The notes below the pieces were generated by a model. It was not told where the DNA came from and made no database searches. It saw only the letters and a program-made list of their open reading frames with translations. This document shows positions 43,697 to 55,144 of a stretch of 64,000 bases of DNA, piece by piece. Numbering within the stretch: position 1 is the first letter of the stretch; the number at the start of each line of letters is the position of its first letter. The position numbers and the translations under genes are program-made. This DNA comes from Mesodorylaimus sp. YZB2_4 (Eukaryota > Nematoda > Enoplea > Dorylaimida > Dorylaimidae): positions 1 through 64,000 of the forward strand of contig JASANH010001723.1 in the NCBI GenBank assembly GCA_030248295.1. The letters are read 5' to 3'.

Positions 43697-46450
43697 TTGC
43701 GTGGCTTTTGATCTTTTCAAAAGTGCATTTACCCTGTATAAATATAGTGGCATATCCTTTATGGGCTGTTTTCTCCCCTCAGCTTTTAATCCTTTGGGTA
43801 CCAATAAAATGGTAGCACCGCGGGCTCCCTTCTCGACCGTAAATGCGAAATGACCAGAACGACTTCGAGCAACTGCTGGTCTACTGTACCCTTACTGTGA
43901 ACAAGGGTTATCCACGTCAGCTTCCGCGTGATGCCCCAGGATGTTTCAGCCTGCCGTCTGATTGTGAGTTATAGCGTCACCACAATTTGACTTACAAAAT
44001 CGGAAATTATTTTGCTCGTATCTAGCCTTTGTGCTGTCAGTAAGATCCGCCAACGTAGACTCGCGGATAGCCATTATTCTTTATTCCAAGCTCCTTTGCA
44101 CTTTCGCCCCATGAAGTCGCCTACGTTTGATATCGAAACGGTTCTATCCATCATCGGCTGTACCCTGGGGTCCACCACAGTCACGTCCCTCATGCCATAT
44201 GAATTGTGCAATGTTCGCTCCAACAGCACTCGGCTGGCTGCTCATGACAGCTATGCGCCTTATGGTGGGTGGCGGTCTGCAACAGCCATTTTGAAACGTT
44301 TTAAACAACTATTGGCTTTTTCGATGCTCTCGTGGACCTAAAAATTGGTTTTTTATCGTTGCATTTCGCATGGAACGGGACATTAGACGGTGTTATTGCC
44401 GTTTTGCTAAAGATTTATTGAGCTTCAGCCGCCCCGAGAGTGATGCTGTGTCGACATCGGTTTTGCGGATGTTTGCTCTTTTTTGGCTTTTTCCTCATCA
44501 TGTCCTCCGTCTTCCATCGTCCATCTGCTGCACGAAGGCCGTGTTGCCCCTTGAGGGCTGGCGATAGCACCTTCTCTTATAGCTTTAGTTTTCTACGTCG
44601 TATTCGTCGTTCTGCTTCTATGCGTGAATACGTCACGACGCTGACGCCGGGCTGAATTCCCACACCCCACAATCCTACCTGAACGGGTCTCTCAAATTAA
44701 CTCTAGTTCTTCATAGTTTCTTCTATAAAGAAGTCCCAAACATCCCCTTTGCACTGGGCGCGATTTACAAGCTTTCCGCTCAACAAAGATTGTTATAACC
44801 TTTAGAAAACGTGTCTGTCACCTCGCTTATAAAAATAGTGTGTCAGGCCTCAGGCACCGAAGTTTGTGTCCTGGTTTATAACAGGTCTGGTGCGTCCAAT
44901 TGTTCTGTAGCTCCTCATATTCACCTCCCGACCTTACCTTACAATGTAGACGTGCTGTCTGACATTTTGAGCCAGAAATTAGATCTTTGAGCATCGAGTT
45001 TAAAATTTTTTCAATACTAAGCTTTATTTGGTAATATATCACATGGGAGAGACGGCCTCCCACTTTCTTCGATCTTCGTCCTGTTTTACCATTGTGGGTG
45101 TCATTTTCTTTGTCTTTTTCTCCGCGGGTACCCAGATCATTATCGACTTCAGAAAGGTAGAAATGGCTAGAATATGACAAGGCGGTGAGCGAGTACTTGG
45201 GGGCCTATGTGTGCTCGTGCATGCATGAAAATCGAGAACTGGTCATTAAAATGTGACCGTTTGTGCATACCTCAGAGCAATTGTAGGCTGGCAGGCTTTG
45301 GGCGTAATTGGTAGTCCTGATCTCCTACTCGTGCCTTCTTATTTTCAGCAACCTTGGCAGGTGATAGTAAAGAGTCTTTTATGAGTTATAAGTTCGATAC
45401 GGCGGGTCTGTTTCAAGAACAGCGTCGTCATTGGAGTTGATAAGGCGGCCGGGTTGACGGGGCTTGCGTCAATTCTATTCGGTTCTTGTAACCTTTGTTT
45501 CGCTTATCAACAGCAGAAACAATAAATATGGGCCTAGAAACCGAATGGCAAATGAAAAAGCTATGTGCGTTACGAAAATGAGATTTCCTTCGCGTAATTG
45601 TGGACTTGCAAAGTGCCATGAATCTTCAGAGGCCTCTTTCCAAGAGTTGGATTATGTAATATATGTGGGATATCCAGCGTCTGGTCATTGTTCTCTGGTA
45701 CGATTGTGCTATTGACAATGGACAGTACCTGGGCAGCTTGGGTATGCGTATAGACGGGATTGGCCACATGATGGTAGAGTCAATGCAGGTTCTAGAAATT
45801 TTTTAATAAATTAGTCAAGTGGGAGGGTAATTAGAAAAGACATATTTAGATGGGTCCCAACCGTGTCGTGCGAGCGCCCTTTCATGCACAGCTACTGGCA
45901 TCTTATACTAAGCCATCGATTGGCTGGATCGAATCCAGAAACAGGATTGATTTTTTATTAGCGGGGTCATATGCCTTCTCAATGAGAAGAAAAGGGGCGC
46001 AAATTCAGGCATCTCCCCCTCTATGAGCAGTTCTCATTATGAATATCATGGCGCGATGAGGCATATTTGCAAGGTGCTTTCTGGAGAACTAAAAATAATT
46101 GATTTTGGTTCTTGGTTCTATTTCTAGTTAGAGTATGCTTCATTTAATTAATAATCTATGCTTCCTGAACTTTAATTTGATAGTAGACCTTGATATTGTT
46201 TTAATACCCTGATCTTGATACCTTTTATTCTGGCGTTGTTTGAATTGTGGTCCTTCGATGAATTCCATTTTACATTTTAGGTTCACGTTACAAGTAATCT
46301 GCGCTCTCCGTCGACGTACGTTAAGTGCTTGCAACGTCAGTCTCATCCTCAGTGTCAGCTCTCCTTGGAGACACACCCACCGCTTCGAAGAGAAGGCGAT
46401 CCATATTTCTCCTAAAGTGTTATTGGGCGCATTGTGTCCTCGTCCCAAAA
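43697..46450. other. Intergenic region with a polyadenylation signal
   Basis: AATAAA at 43803-43808 lies 107 bases after the CUB/LDLa stop. The remainder has only weak frames, such as 44827-45180 on the minus strand (117 codons, basic, no domain). No repeats were recognised apart from the 17-mer shared with 37348. Confidence 0.45.
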
Positions 46451-48900
46451 ATGGAGTCAACAAGCTTAATAAGAAATGTTGAAGCCAACGATTCTTTTGA
46501 AAATCAAGTCAATTCCACACAAGGTTGGGACTTTGTGGATGATGAAACTTTACTTTTTTTGCATGAGAATATGCAAGTTTGGGCCAACGTGTTCAGCATA
46601 CCAACTGTAGCTTGTGGCGCTCTGATGAGCTGCGTGGCGGCGGCGGGCATAATCGGCAATATTTTCAACGTATATATTTTCAGTAAGCGATCGATGGGAA
46701 ACTCATCAATCGCTGTCTTACTTACTGGGCTATCGGCCGTTGATGCTCTGTTGCTGTTCGTGGCTGCACCACTTTTCGCATCGTCGGCCATTTATGTTTA
46801 TCGACCAAGTTTTCGATTGATGACATTTATTGCCTACATGACTGCGTACGCCTACCCAATCGGCACTGCCCTGCAAACCGCGTCCGTATGGCTCATGATG
46901 GTAGCCACCATGGAAAGATGGCTGGGCGTGTGTCAACCATTTCTGGCTCGGTCTGTGTGCACCCGTGCCAGGGCCAAGATTACTGTGGTCGTAGTGCTGG
47001 TGATTAGCTTCGCTTACAACGCGTGCAGATTCTGGGAGTACGAGCCGACACCGCTTGGAGGGGGTAAGTGCTATTTATCCGGTCATTCATTTTGAATGAA
47101 CGGCCACTTTCAATAACTGAAAGCAGCTCCTTTGCTATTTTTCGTTTTAATCATACCTAGAAACAGTAGCAGGAAATTAGATTGGCTTCGTGGTCTTGAC
47201 AAGGCTTCAGTTACGTAATGGTTCACAGCACCCCGGTTTTGTCGTTTTCTATCCGCTTGACTTCATGCAATTTATGGAGAATTGTCGGGAACCTCTCTGC
47301 GCTAAGCCGTTAAACTTGTGCCAGATGGGGCCTTATCCTGTCAAGCCTGAAAATGCAGCCTTGAAACCCACAACCGTGTTTTATTCTTTAGTACCGCGGA
47401 ATCGAAGCATGTGCTGCTCACATCTGATTCTCTTTTGAAGCATGATGAACAAAATTACCGTCCTACGTGCATAGGCAATTTCATCACTGCAGAGGCCTGA
47501 AGGTGATTGGGCTGCTGGCCCAATTATCGCCCTGCATGTCACGTGGTACATATGTATGCTGCCAATGCACTTGACGAGTCTACGTAGAAGCAAGTTCTCT
47601 ATGACCATGATCACGTTTCGCTAGGCACATCTCGCGAATAAGAACACCAGGGTTTCCACTCTCGTGTTAAAGAGGCAGTCGGAACTCTTTGGACCTATTT
47701 TGAACCCATCACAAGCACAGAATGACTCCTTGTGCACCGAATGTGCTGTACATGATAAAAAATAGTCAGTGCAAAAGCTCCCGTAGTCACAACATGCAGC
47801 AGCAGCTAGGCAAAAGGCTAGATGCACTTGATGTTCGCAACGAGTCTCACCAGGGGTGAGATCTTGCCTTTTATCAAGGTGTCTGGGTGTAGTTTGCACC
47901 CTACAGTATCCGAGGTCCAAATATAGATAGTTATCGTGTTCTTTACCTCTCTTTTATTCTAGGAAGTGCTATGGTCGCCTTGCCTCAGCTTAGAGAGAAC
48001 AAGCATTATATTCGCATTTACGTACACTGGATGTATTTCGTTTTCATATTCGCTATACCGTTTCTGTTTCTAACTGTAGTCAATGGTATGGTCGTAATGA
48101 CAATCCAGAAAGCTAAGCGCGAGCGGCGCCACTTGACTCGTCAGCAACGTAAGGAGCATGCCACAGCAGCACTAATGGTCATTGTTGCATTTGCATATAT
48201 AAGTAAGCTAAAATTTGATGGTTCTAATAACGTACTTGTCTCACCTCTGTTTTACTATTTTTTAGCTTGCAATTCGTTGGCGTTTGTGCTAAACGCAATG
48301 GAATTATGGGGCGCTAGCGGAGTGCACGATGTTGAATTACCCGATGCAGACGACTCTGTGCTATTGCAAAGCACTATAAACAACACAGATCACTCTGCTA
48401 ATCTTACTAGTGTCTTGGACTCTGACGCTTCTGGCACGTCATCGAGGACAACAAGGCGCCACTCCAATTTCTTTTATTTTCTCATCGATCTCAATAACTT
48501 GCTGGTCATGATACATTCCAGCGTTAATTTCTTGATTTATTATCGCTTCAGTCAACGTTTCCGGACTCATGTTCAGATGTACGTATTTGGCCAATCGCGT
48601 AGAGGCCATTCGATTGCGGACGCTGATGGAATGGACAGTCAATGTAATAGTCGGCGCGGAAGTCGGCCTAATTACTGCTCCAGCGGGGATGATTCAAAAG
48701 ACAGGCGCAAATCTTTGAAGCAGCTTATAAATTCGGAAAATTGTCGTCACACTAGGAATTATTGTTCTAATGGCACTTGTAGTTTTGATGAAAGCGGCTC
48801 GATGTATGTGCAACAGCAAGCTGCCAATCGACAACATTTCATTAATGATCGACAATCTTCGCAAAAATTTTTTCAAGTTAAAGGAGGTATCCAAGTGTAA
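46451..48900 (+). CDS. Class A peptide GPCR, FMRFamide-receptor-like
   Basis: Exons 46451-47063, 47963-48202 and 48266-48900 give 495 residues. Start ATG 46451 gives a 45-residue glycosylatable N-terminus (NDS, NST). TM1 contains GIIGNIFNVYIF, TM2 SIAVLLTGLSAVDALLLF and TM3 ends MMVATMERWLGVCQPFLA, where the DRY motif is ERW. TM6 contains TAALMVIVAFAYI-TCNSLAFVLNAME, with an intron in the middle. TM7 has HSSVNFLIYYRFSQRFR, an NFLIYY version of NPxxY. These are features of FMRFamide/DMS receptors of protostomes. The loop between TM6 and TM7 is unusually long (about 60 residues, Asp/Ser/Thr-rich with NxS/T sites). The cytoplasmic tail is Ser/Arg/Gln-rich. Intron 1 (899 bases) is large for this window. 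Confidence 0.85.
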
Positions 48901-49358
48901 AAGCATAAAAGTTTTCTTCACTAGAATCGGCGTTTATGCTACGGGAAACGTTACACATGCTGCTCTACTATACTCCCACGAGCTGTCGGGTTTATCAATT
49001 GTTTTACTTTGCGTAGTAAAAAATCACATGTTATGCTCTTTGTGGTATGCTTTCAAGAGACTTGCGGTGCTCGGTTAGAAACACCTGCTGGCGGGGGGGT
49101 AGCACCACCAAAGCTCATAAACATCTTGTGGGACTCGGCAAGGGTCGTATGGGGGCGTGGAACTGCTTTGCTCGAAGCTATGCTCGCATGACTGACTTTG
49201 AGTTGCCAAGTGCAAAGTCACGTAACGTAAAGCAATGCACTCGCAAGGCAACAATGAATCTACTTTAATGGCATCTGTAAATGTAAGCGCACGACTGTCA
49301 TCAGTGCCCACGATTATCTCATCATTTATCTTTTGGTGAAACCCCCCGCTTGACGTTG

Positions 49359-52163
49359 TCACACCTTGATTTCTCGTCGTGGTCTGCGTCCACTCGATTG
49401 GGAGCTAGGAACATTAATGGGATTATGAACAGGGACCTTATCAACATCCGAATTGCCCTGGACGACATTATTATACCCATTTTCGGGAGCAACACTTCGA
49501 TCCTTCCTTTTATTATTGAATTTCGTTTCATTTCTCACTTGTTCCATTTTCACTGAATGCGATGTACGCGGTTGCGGCTTCGCGGTTTTGCGCTTATTAT
49601 AGCAAAATATAATGGCAGCGATCAGTGCGATTATCAAAAGTATCGACAGCAATCCAACCGCGATGCCTAAAGCCACAATGACCGTGTCGTCGTGGTGGTT
49701 TTTTAGAGTACGGCCCTTAGCCTCAGTCGGTGAAGAAAAATCAATAGAGCGACGACTGATTCGGTCCCCAAAAAAAGCCCATATGGTCACGTTAAATAGA
49801 CTACCATAGGTCTTCAGTCCGTAGGTCCTGGTCGTCTGACTCGATGAGACATTGCTGAGTGCAATTTGACGCTGGGGCACGGGAGGATCAGTGGTCACTC
49901 TGACCTTCGACTCAACTGGCGTAACCATGAATTTCATATCCAGTGAGACGCAGTCCTTATCAGCGCAGCTGGTAATCACAGGGTCCCCTTCGTATGCAAT
50001 GATTGGCGACACTGCTTTCTGTGATGTTGTTCTAGGAGGCACATACCACGTGCAGGCGAAGGTCAGAGGCATTTCGGCAGAATTCGTAGGAAAGAGTGAG
50101 CCGCAAACGCGACAGATGCTCTCAGATGAGACAGAAATTGTGGTCCATGTCAAATTTGCCGAACTAGAATTAGTCGTAGTTTCTCGAGCGTGCACGCCAT
50201 CATAGCATTGGGTAATTACAGAAACCTTAGCCGACTGTTTTGGCTGTTGAGCCACCCACACGCTCATTTGAAAGCTAGTGTCACTTTGTGAACGGATTTC
50301 CACGAACAATGTTTCCGTACTGGGCCATATCCAATACGGCATTAATCTTGCCCAAACCGAGGCATTTTTATAAAGTCCTGTCACATATACCTTGGAAAAT
50401 CTCGATGATAGCTTGACATTGGCACTGCAAGGGGTTGTAAAATTTGACGCGCCCAGAAGATCGCAATGCAAGCTATCGATGGGGGAGACGGGATACGATG
50501 AGTCGACCACATCGACTGCACATTGAGATGTGCCAGAGGTTAAAGAATGGTAAGATCCTTGATCGTCCGATGATAGCATAAAACCACTGATAGTCACCTC
50601 AGTTTTAGCTATCAAAAGAGCATGGCACATTTGGATTTGATTCGGACGGAAATGTACAAAATCTTCAAATCGAAACACAGTGGCTATGTTTCCACCAGAG
50701 AACGGGCAGAAAAATGCTTCGCTCATTTGGCCAGTGCGTTTGCAAGGACTTGTCAAAGTCAAATGCTTTTCCGACGCTCCTTGCTCGCAGAACCCGATCG
50801 CCACTAAATCAGAGACATCTTCGCCCAGTTTAATGGCGTTTTTAGCGGAACTGTTTGTTAAAAAAAGTTCTTCGACAATATCGTAATCTGGATTTATCAA
50901 AAAGGCAGTTATTTTGTCAAATATGTCGATGTTAGTCGCCAAGCAGGAGATCAAATATCCTCCTGTTTGTTTGACAGCCGCATAGAAGCTGTGTGTGTCT
51001 TCCTTTGGGTCGTTGGCTTTAAATATAAAGTAATTTTTATCCGTCAGCACCCAAACGTTTAAACGCACTCGCTTGACTATCAGTTGGACCAGAAGGGGTC
51101 TCCAAGTTTTAAATTGAGCGTCTTCGTGGTTGATAAAGGCGTATACACTGCTTCCACTCGCTACGTTCGTCACCATCGCACTCAGGCTTTCAAGCCATGT
51201 CTGATTAGAGGAATTCGCCCTGTTGAATGACTTAGCAGAGTCAATCACTTCGATAGGGTAGCTGGACTGCTTTATCTCAAGATTTCTTCTGTTAGCCACA
51301 TATGCCTTGAAATTTCCCGCGCAAAACGGCGTTGTCGCGATAGCTCTATCAACTCCGTTTTGCAGGAACTTATCGGTTTTATGGACCAGTCCTTGGTCAC
51401 CTATTTGTAAGGTATCGATGTTTGAGGCGATTCCAATCGAGGATACACAAACGCCTATGATTTCGAATGGTATCCATGTATTTTCATGGATGTGTAGCAT
51501 ATCAAGAATCATCGACTTAAGGGCATCGACAGCCCGGCTCGACTGATCGCCAGATGGGATTTCCATATGGTGGTAATACACCATAGTCTTGACCTCGATC
51601 GAGACACCCTCTAAAGCAGAGTCTAACAAGACTTGAATGACCAGGTGAAGTAACTTGGCCAACAATCGACGGGCAATGTCGGTCTGGCCAATTTTCATGG
51701 ATCCCATGAATTCACGCCTTGCAGACAAAAGCGAGTGATTGGTGTAATTGTCAGCAGGCTTGTTGCACCAACTAGCTGATAACCAAGCCACTTCCAGCAT
51801 CGTTTGACTGAAGAGACGCTTTCTAAACCGAATGCTTCGCTTATCGAAGCAAATATCTAATAGTTCGAAGGCAGACTTCGATCTCCATTTGGCCATTGCT
51901 TCGTCGTCTTTTGATCCAAAGACTCGAGTGAATTCCTCGTAGCAAAATCTTTGTTCGCGCAAAAACTCTTCGCTGGCCGCAATCATGCTTTTTTTGACAA
52001 TGGCTGCAATCTTTTCCTTACTGTAATTCGGAATGGGGTCACACGAATTATGGATGGCTTGAATGGACGTCAGAGCTGATGCCAAGACGGTTGTAAAAAG
52101 TAGAAAAAGCACCATTTTTCGAAATGTCCGACACATTCTCACTAGGGTCGGTAGGAGCAACAT
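49359..52163 (-). CDS. Intronless 934-codon type I membrane protein, unknown (weak VWA-like resemblance)
   Basis: One uninterrupted frame. A signal peptide is likely from the third methionine (MVLFLLFTTVLASALTSIQA). The ectodomain of about 790 residues carries many NxS/T sites and cysteines. An N-terminal third is helical. Near residues 310-430 the sequence (LLVQLIVKRVRLNVWVLTDK followed by VKQTGGYLISC) resembles the last strands of a von Willebrand A domain as found in VWA7/hemicentin-type proteins, but I see no MIDAS DxSxS. The C-terminal third looks like beta-sandwich repeats. The TM helix ALGIAVGLLSILLIIALIAA lies near residues 832-851, followed by a basic, Asn/Pro-rich tail. Lack of introns contrasts with every neighbour. 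Confidence 0.8.
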   Translation of the reverse strand: MLLLPTLVRMCRTFRKMVLFLLFTTVLASALTSIQAIHNSCDPIPNYSKEKIAAIVKKSMIAASEEFLREQRFCYEEFTRVFGSKDDEAMAKWRSKSAFELLDICFDKRSIRFRKRLFSQTMLEVAWLSASWCNKPADNYTNHSLLSARREFMGSMKIGQTDIARRLLAKLLHLVIQVLLDSALEGVSIEVKTMVYYHHMEIPSGDQSSRAVDALKSMILDMLHIHENTWIPFEIIGVCVSSIGIASNIDTLQIGDQGLVHKTDKFLQNGVDRAIATTPFCAGNFKAYVANRRNLEIKQSSYPIEVIDSAKSFNRANSSNQTWLESLSAMVTNVASGSSVYAFINHEDAQFKTWRPLLVQLIVKRVRLNVWVLTDKNYFIFKANDPKEDTHSFYAAVKQTGGYLISCLATNIDIFDKITAFLINPDYDIVEELFLTNSSAKNAIKLGEDVSDLVAIGFCEQGASEKHLTLTSPCKRTGQMSEAFFCPFSGGNIATVFRFEDFVHFRPNQIQMCHALLIAKTEVTISGFMLSSDDQGSYHSLTSGTSQCAVDVVDSSYPVSPIDSLHCDLLGASNFTTPCSANVKLSSRFSKVYVTGLYKNASVWARLMPYWIWPSTETLFVEIRSQSDTSFQMSVWVAQQPKQSAKVSVITQCYDGVHARETTTNSSSANLTWTTISVSSESICRVCGSLFPTNSAEMPLTFACTWYVPPRTTSQKAVSPIIAYEGDPVITSCADKDCVSLDMKFMVTPVESKVRVTTDPPVPQRQIALSNVSSSQTTRTYGLKTYGSLFNVTIWAFFGDRISRRSIDFSSPTEAKGRTLKNHHDDTVIVALGIAVGLLSILLIIALIAAIIFCYNKRKTAKPQPRTSHSVKMEQVRNETKFNNKRKDRSVAPENGYNNVVQGNSDVDKVPVHNPINVPSSQSSGRRPRREIKV

Positions 52164-53791
52164 AGCCTTATAAGGAACGACTCCTTCTAATCAGGCTCCT
52201 AACAGAACGTATTTTTAGTCAGAAGGGCTCGTAAGAGCAGAGATCGTGCCTTGCTAGAAACAGTTACGATTCACTGTATTCCATACCCTGAATAAGCCAC
52301 CTCCTGTAAACAGCAAGCGTGATACATCGTTCAAGTTTTTCCTATCCAGTCAGCCCATGCTGAGAGAAATGCTCGCCACCGAAGGGGTTCGTGGTGTATC
52401 CCATTACACGCTTTGAATGCATTCGAGTAGACTAGGTGCTTAGCCAAGCCTTCTAAGCAAAGGGCCTCTACCTGCTCATTGCAATCCATGCATACGTGAA
52501 ACCAAAGCCAACTGGATAAGGCCGTGCTCCTAGTGGTTAGTGTTTCTGACTAAAAACTTTATCTTTCTGTGCTTTGGCTCGCACCACCATAATCCGTGTG
52601 AACAGTTTGTTCTTGTAATTCGGAGTCATAAAAAGACGTAGGAAACAGAAACTTGAAATCATATAAGAATGGTCAAGCATGACGCATGACGCGTAAATTT
52701 GTGTGGAAAGATAACGCTTGAGCTTTCAGGCATTTATGTACAATGTGTACATCTCTGGAGGTCGAAGACTCTGCCTGATAGTGCTTTTTGCAACTGCCTT
52801 GTTTCAGGTTAATAATTAAAAAGAAACAGTAACGGCATGTACTGGCGTAACGGCTGCGAAACTGGACTTGTCGGCAAACCCGTACCAGCCAAGCTTACCG
52901 CACCAGCATTCTACGAGTAGTGAAGACGCGAGCATACACTAATCTGCAGAAGTTGTATGCTGTTGCATTCGCAGGCTTTGAATGCATCAGAGCTGCGCAG
53001 GTGAAAAGCTCTATCTTCTCATTGCCATCAAAATACATTTCCTCAATACACTCAAATTTATCACAGTACATAGTTTTTCATCTATGGCCGGCGCGCCTAG
53101 CACGTTTTTGTACGCACGTCCATCCTATCCATGTGAAGAGACTGGTGCATGCGCTCCGACATGCACAGTGACCTCAACCTACCGAACACGTACCGATACG
53201 TGACCTTGCCTCGTCTAAATGTGATCTAATAATGAACTCATAACGAGCTTGGGTCAAGTTTCTCTGAACGCATGCCTATACTTCCCTATTTTGTTAGCCC
53301 GGGACCTCAGTCTAAAGATGATGAAACCTATAACGAGCAAATCAAATCGAAGTATGCCAGACAAGGTTCTTTGTCATACAGCACACAAAGTAGCTCTTTG
53401 GCTCTTCAGCTTTTTGTAGTTTGCTTTTACTATATTTTAGTTGAAATGAGGGAATAAATTATGCTTACTGGTCAGATGGACCAATATGCATGGCTAATGT
53501 TGGCTTATACCTCCCCTGGAAAATATTAATTTTATCGCTCAGCAAGAGAGGCTTCCAAGATGCAGGTACGCTAGCAGAACACTGGCCTCTTTGAATCAGT
53601 TGAGCTTGCATGCTGTCCAACCATTTTTATCGGTAAATGGAATGGTTGTGGAAGTCGATGCAGGAAGTATGCTCGACATAATATGCTAGCAACCAAAGGA
53701 CCAAACGGCTGTGCCGTCCCTCCGTGAGCAATAAACCTACCATGCCCTTCAGAGTAAGCATTCTCGTTTTCTCTATCGAACTAAACTTACG
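52164..53791. other. Intergenic region
   Basis: It includes the tRNA-like repeat at 52517-52590 and probably the divergent promoters of the minus-strand membrane-protein gene and the plus-strand Ly6 gene. No other feature is visible. Confidence 0.4.
52517..52590 (+). repeat. tRNA-derived (SINE-like) sequence
   Basis: GTGCTCCTAGTGGTTAGTG resembles the D-arm/A box of a tRNA-derived SINE. About 45 bases later, GCTTTGGCTCGCACC resembles a mutated B box/T arm (normally GGTTCGAGTC followed by CGCACC). It does not fold into a convincing tRNA. The A box is similar to the one in SCPEP1 intron 5 (25555-25637). Confidence 0.45.
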
Positions 53792-54319
53792 ATGAAAGTC
53801 AGTGGACAGCTGCTCCTGCTTACTCTTTCCTATCTCCGACTAAGCTTATCACTTGAGTGTTTCTTCTGCGAATTCGTTTCAGTCACTGAAAATGGAAGTA
53901 CCCTCACCCTTGCGCACCAGCCTTGCATTCGAAGCGCCAGATTCATGTCGCCAGAATTTTCACATCTGCGTCGTCAGTGTACTACAGCTGAGGAGAGCTG
54001 TTATGTGAGCTTATCTGTGTTATGTGAGGTTTCGGAATTCTTATCTCCGACTTCCCTGTTTTAGGCATCTGTAACCAGAAGAAACGGTATGTTCTTGGGT
54101 GTGAAACGGGATTGTGTCACTGATTGCAAGCCGGGTTGCCAGGCACGTGGATATGGCCTCTCAGACGTTACGTGCACAAGATGCTGTGAAACTCTGCGCT
54201 GCAACGGATTTGATGATACAAAATTTTTTAGCGCTGCTGTTAGAACGGAAGCTGGTAAGGCCAGCTCACTGATCTATATGTTACGTGCAATAATTTTTGT
54301 CATGTTATCTCAGCATTGA
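53792..54319 (+). CDS. Ly6/uPAR (three-finger) protein, probably GPI-anchored
   Basis: Exons 53792-54004 and 54065-54319 join in phase 0 to give 155 residues. The signal peptide is MKVSGQLLLLTLSYLRLSLS, followed at once by LECFFCEF, the typical LxCxxC start of the fold. The last cysteine motif CCETLRCN matches the CCxxxxCN end of Ly6 domains. DCVTDCKPGCQARGYG supplies the middle cysteines. The C-terminus (SSLIYMLRAIIFVMLSQH) is hydrophobic and could be a GPI-attachment signal. Members act as cell-surface modulators of nicotinic receptors, channels or septate junctions; the partner is unknown. Confidence 0.85.
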
Positions 54320-55144
54320 ACACACCGCCCAGTAAGATGTTTCAAAGCACGCAAACTCGTCATATGACGTGCCTAAACTGCTCCATTTTTATTAAAAAAA
54401 CACACTCAAAATCTCGAGATAGAGATCGATTTCTGCCTTACCTTCCTGACAGTTCGATTTAGTATGCCAGTGATAAGTGCATTTTGATGGTTTACTCCAT
54501 AATTCCGATGGATATTTCTGCACAGTAAGGCTTCCTCCTGAAAATTATCTTCGACTCGACTTCCGTTTTCTTGCCAGTAAAGAAAAATTCATAAAAATGC
54601 AAATATTTTACACTTTTTTGCTATTCGACGGACTGTGTCGGGCAGAGAGCACTTGATACGACTCTAACCAGGATGCTTAGCATGCCCTGGTCTGAGGTCG
54701 AAATTTACGTTACCTCCTACTGTTCTGCTGTATTCGGTAAATGATCCAGTAGGCTGGTGCCCTTTCCTAATACAGAATCAGTTTTCCTTTATGTTGAAGA
54801 AGGTGATGTTGTGCAAAACGAGAGGAGAAGCTTATTTTCCGTCGTGTTTTTTTAGTCGTATTTCAAATTAAAAAGTCTGTAGCACAAAAAGAAACCATTA
54901 ATTTCATTTCTGAAAAATAATTCAGTTGCCGTACCAAGCAGTCTTTATCACAAACGAGTAAGTGATAGAATCGTATTGATATGAAAAGACATGTAAGCAG
55001 TGCATGTTGTCGCGTACAACATAGATAGCATAATTCGTTAACATGACATATTTCCATCGTTCATGCGCACATTGTCAGTATGGCCTCAGTGCACGCTGAT
55101 CGTCAGTCAAAGTGAACTTGCATTCCGCGTCCCGTCTGTACTGA
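54320..55144. other. Intergenic region between convergent genes
   Basis: The Ly6 gene (plus) and the cys-loop channel (minus) converge here. The sequence is AT-rich with no recognisable feature. A weak B-box-like GAGGTCGAAATT is present near 54693. Confidence 0.4.

Noticed and set aside
44012..44567. Two plus-strand frames of 65-109 codons
   Set aside because: There is no signal, domain or splice support, and the composition is like the surrounding non-coding DNA.
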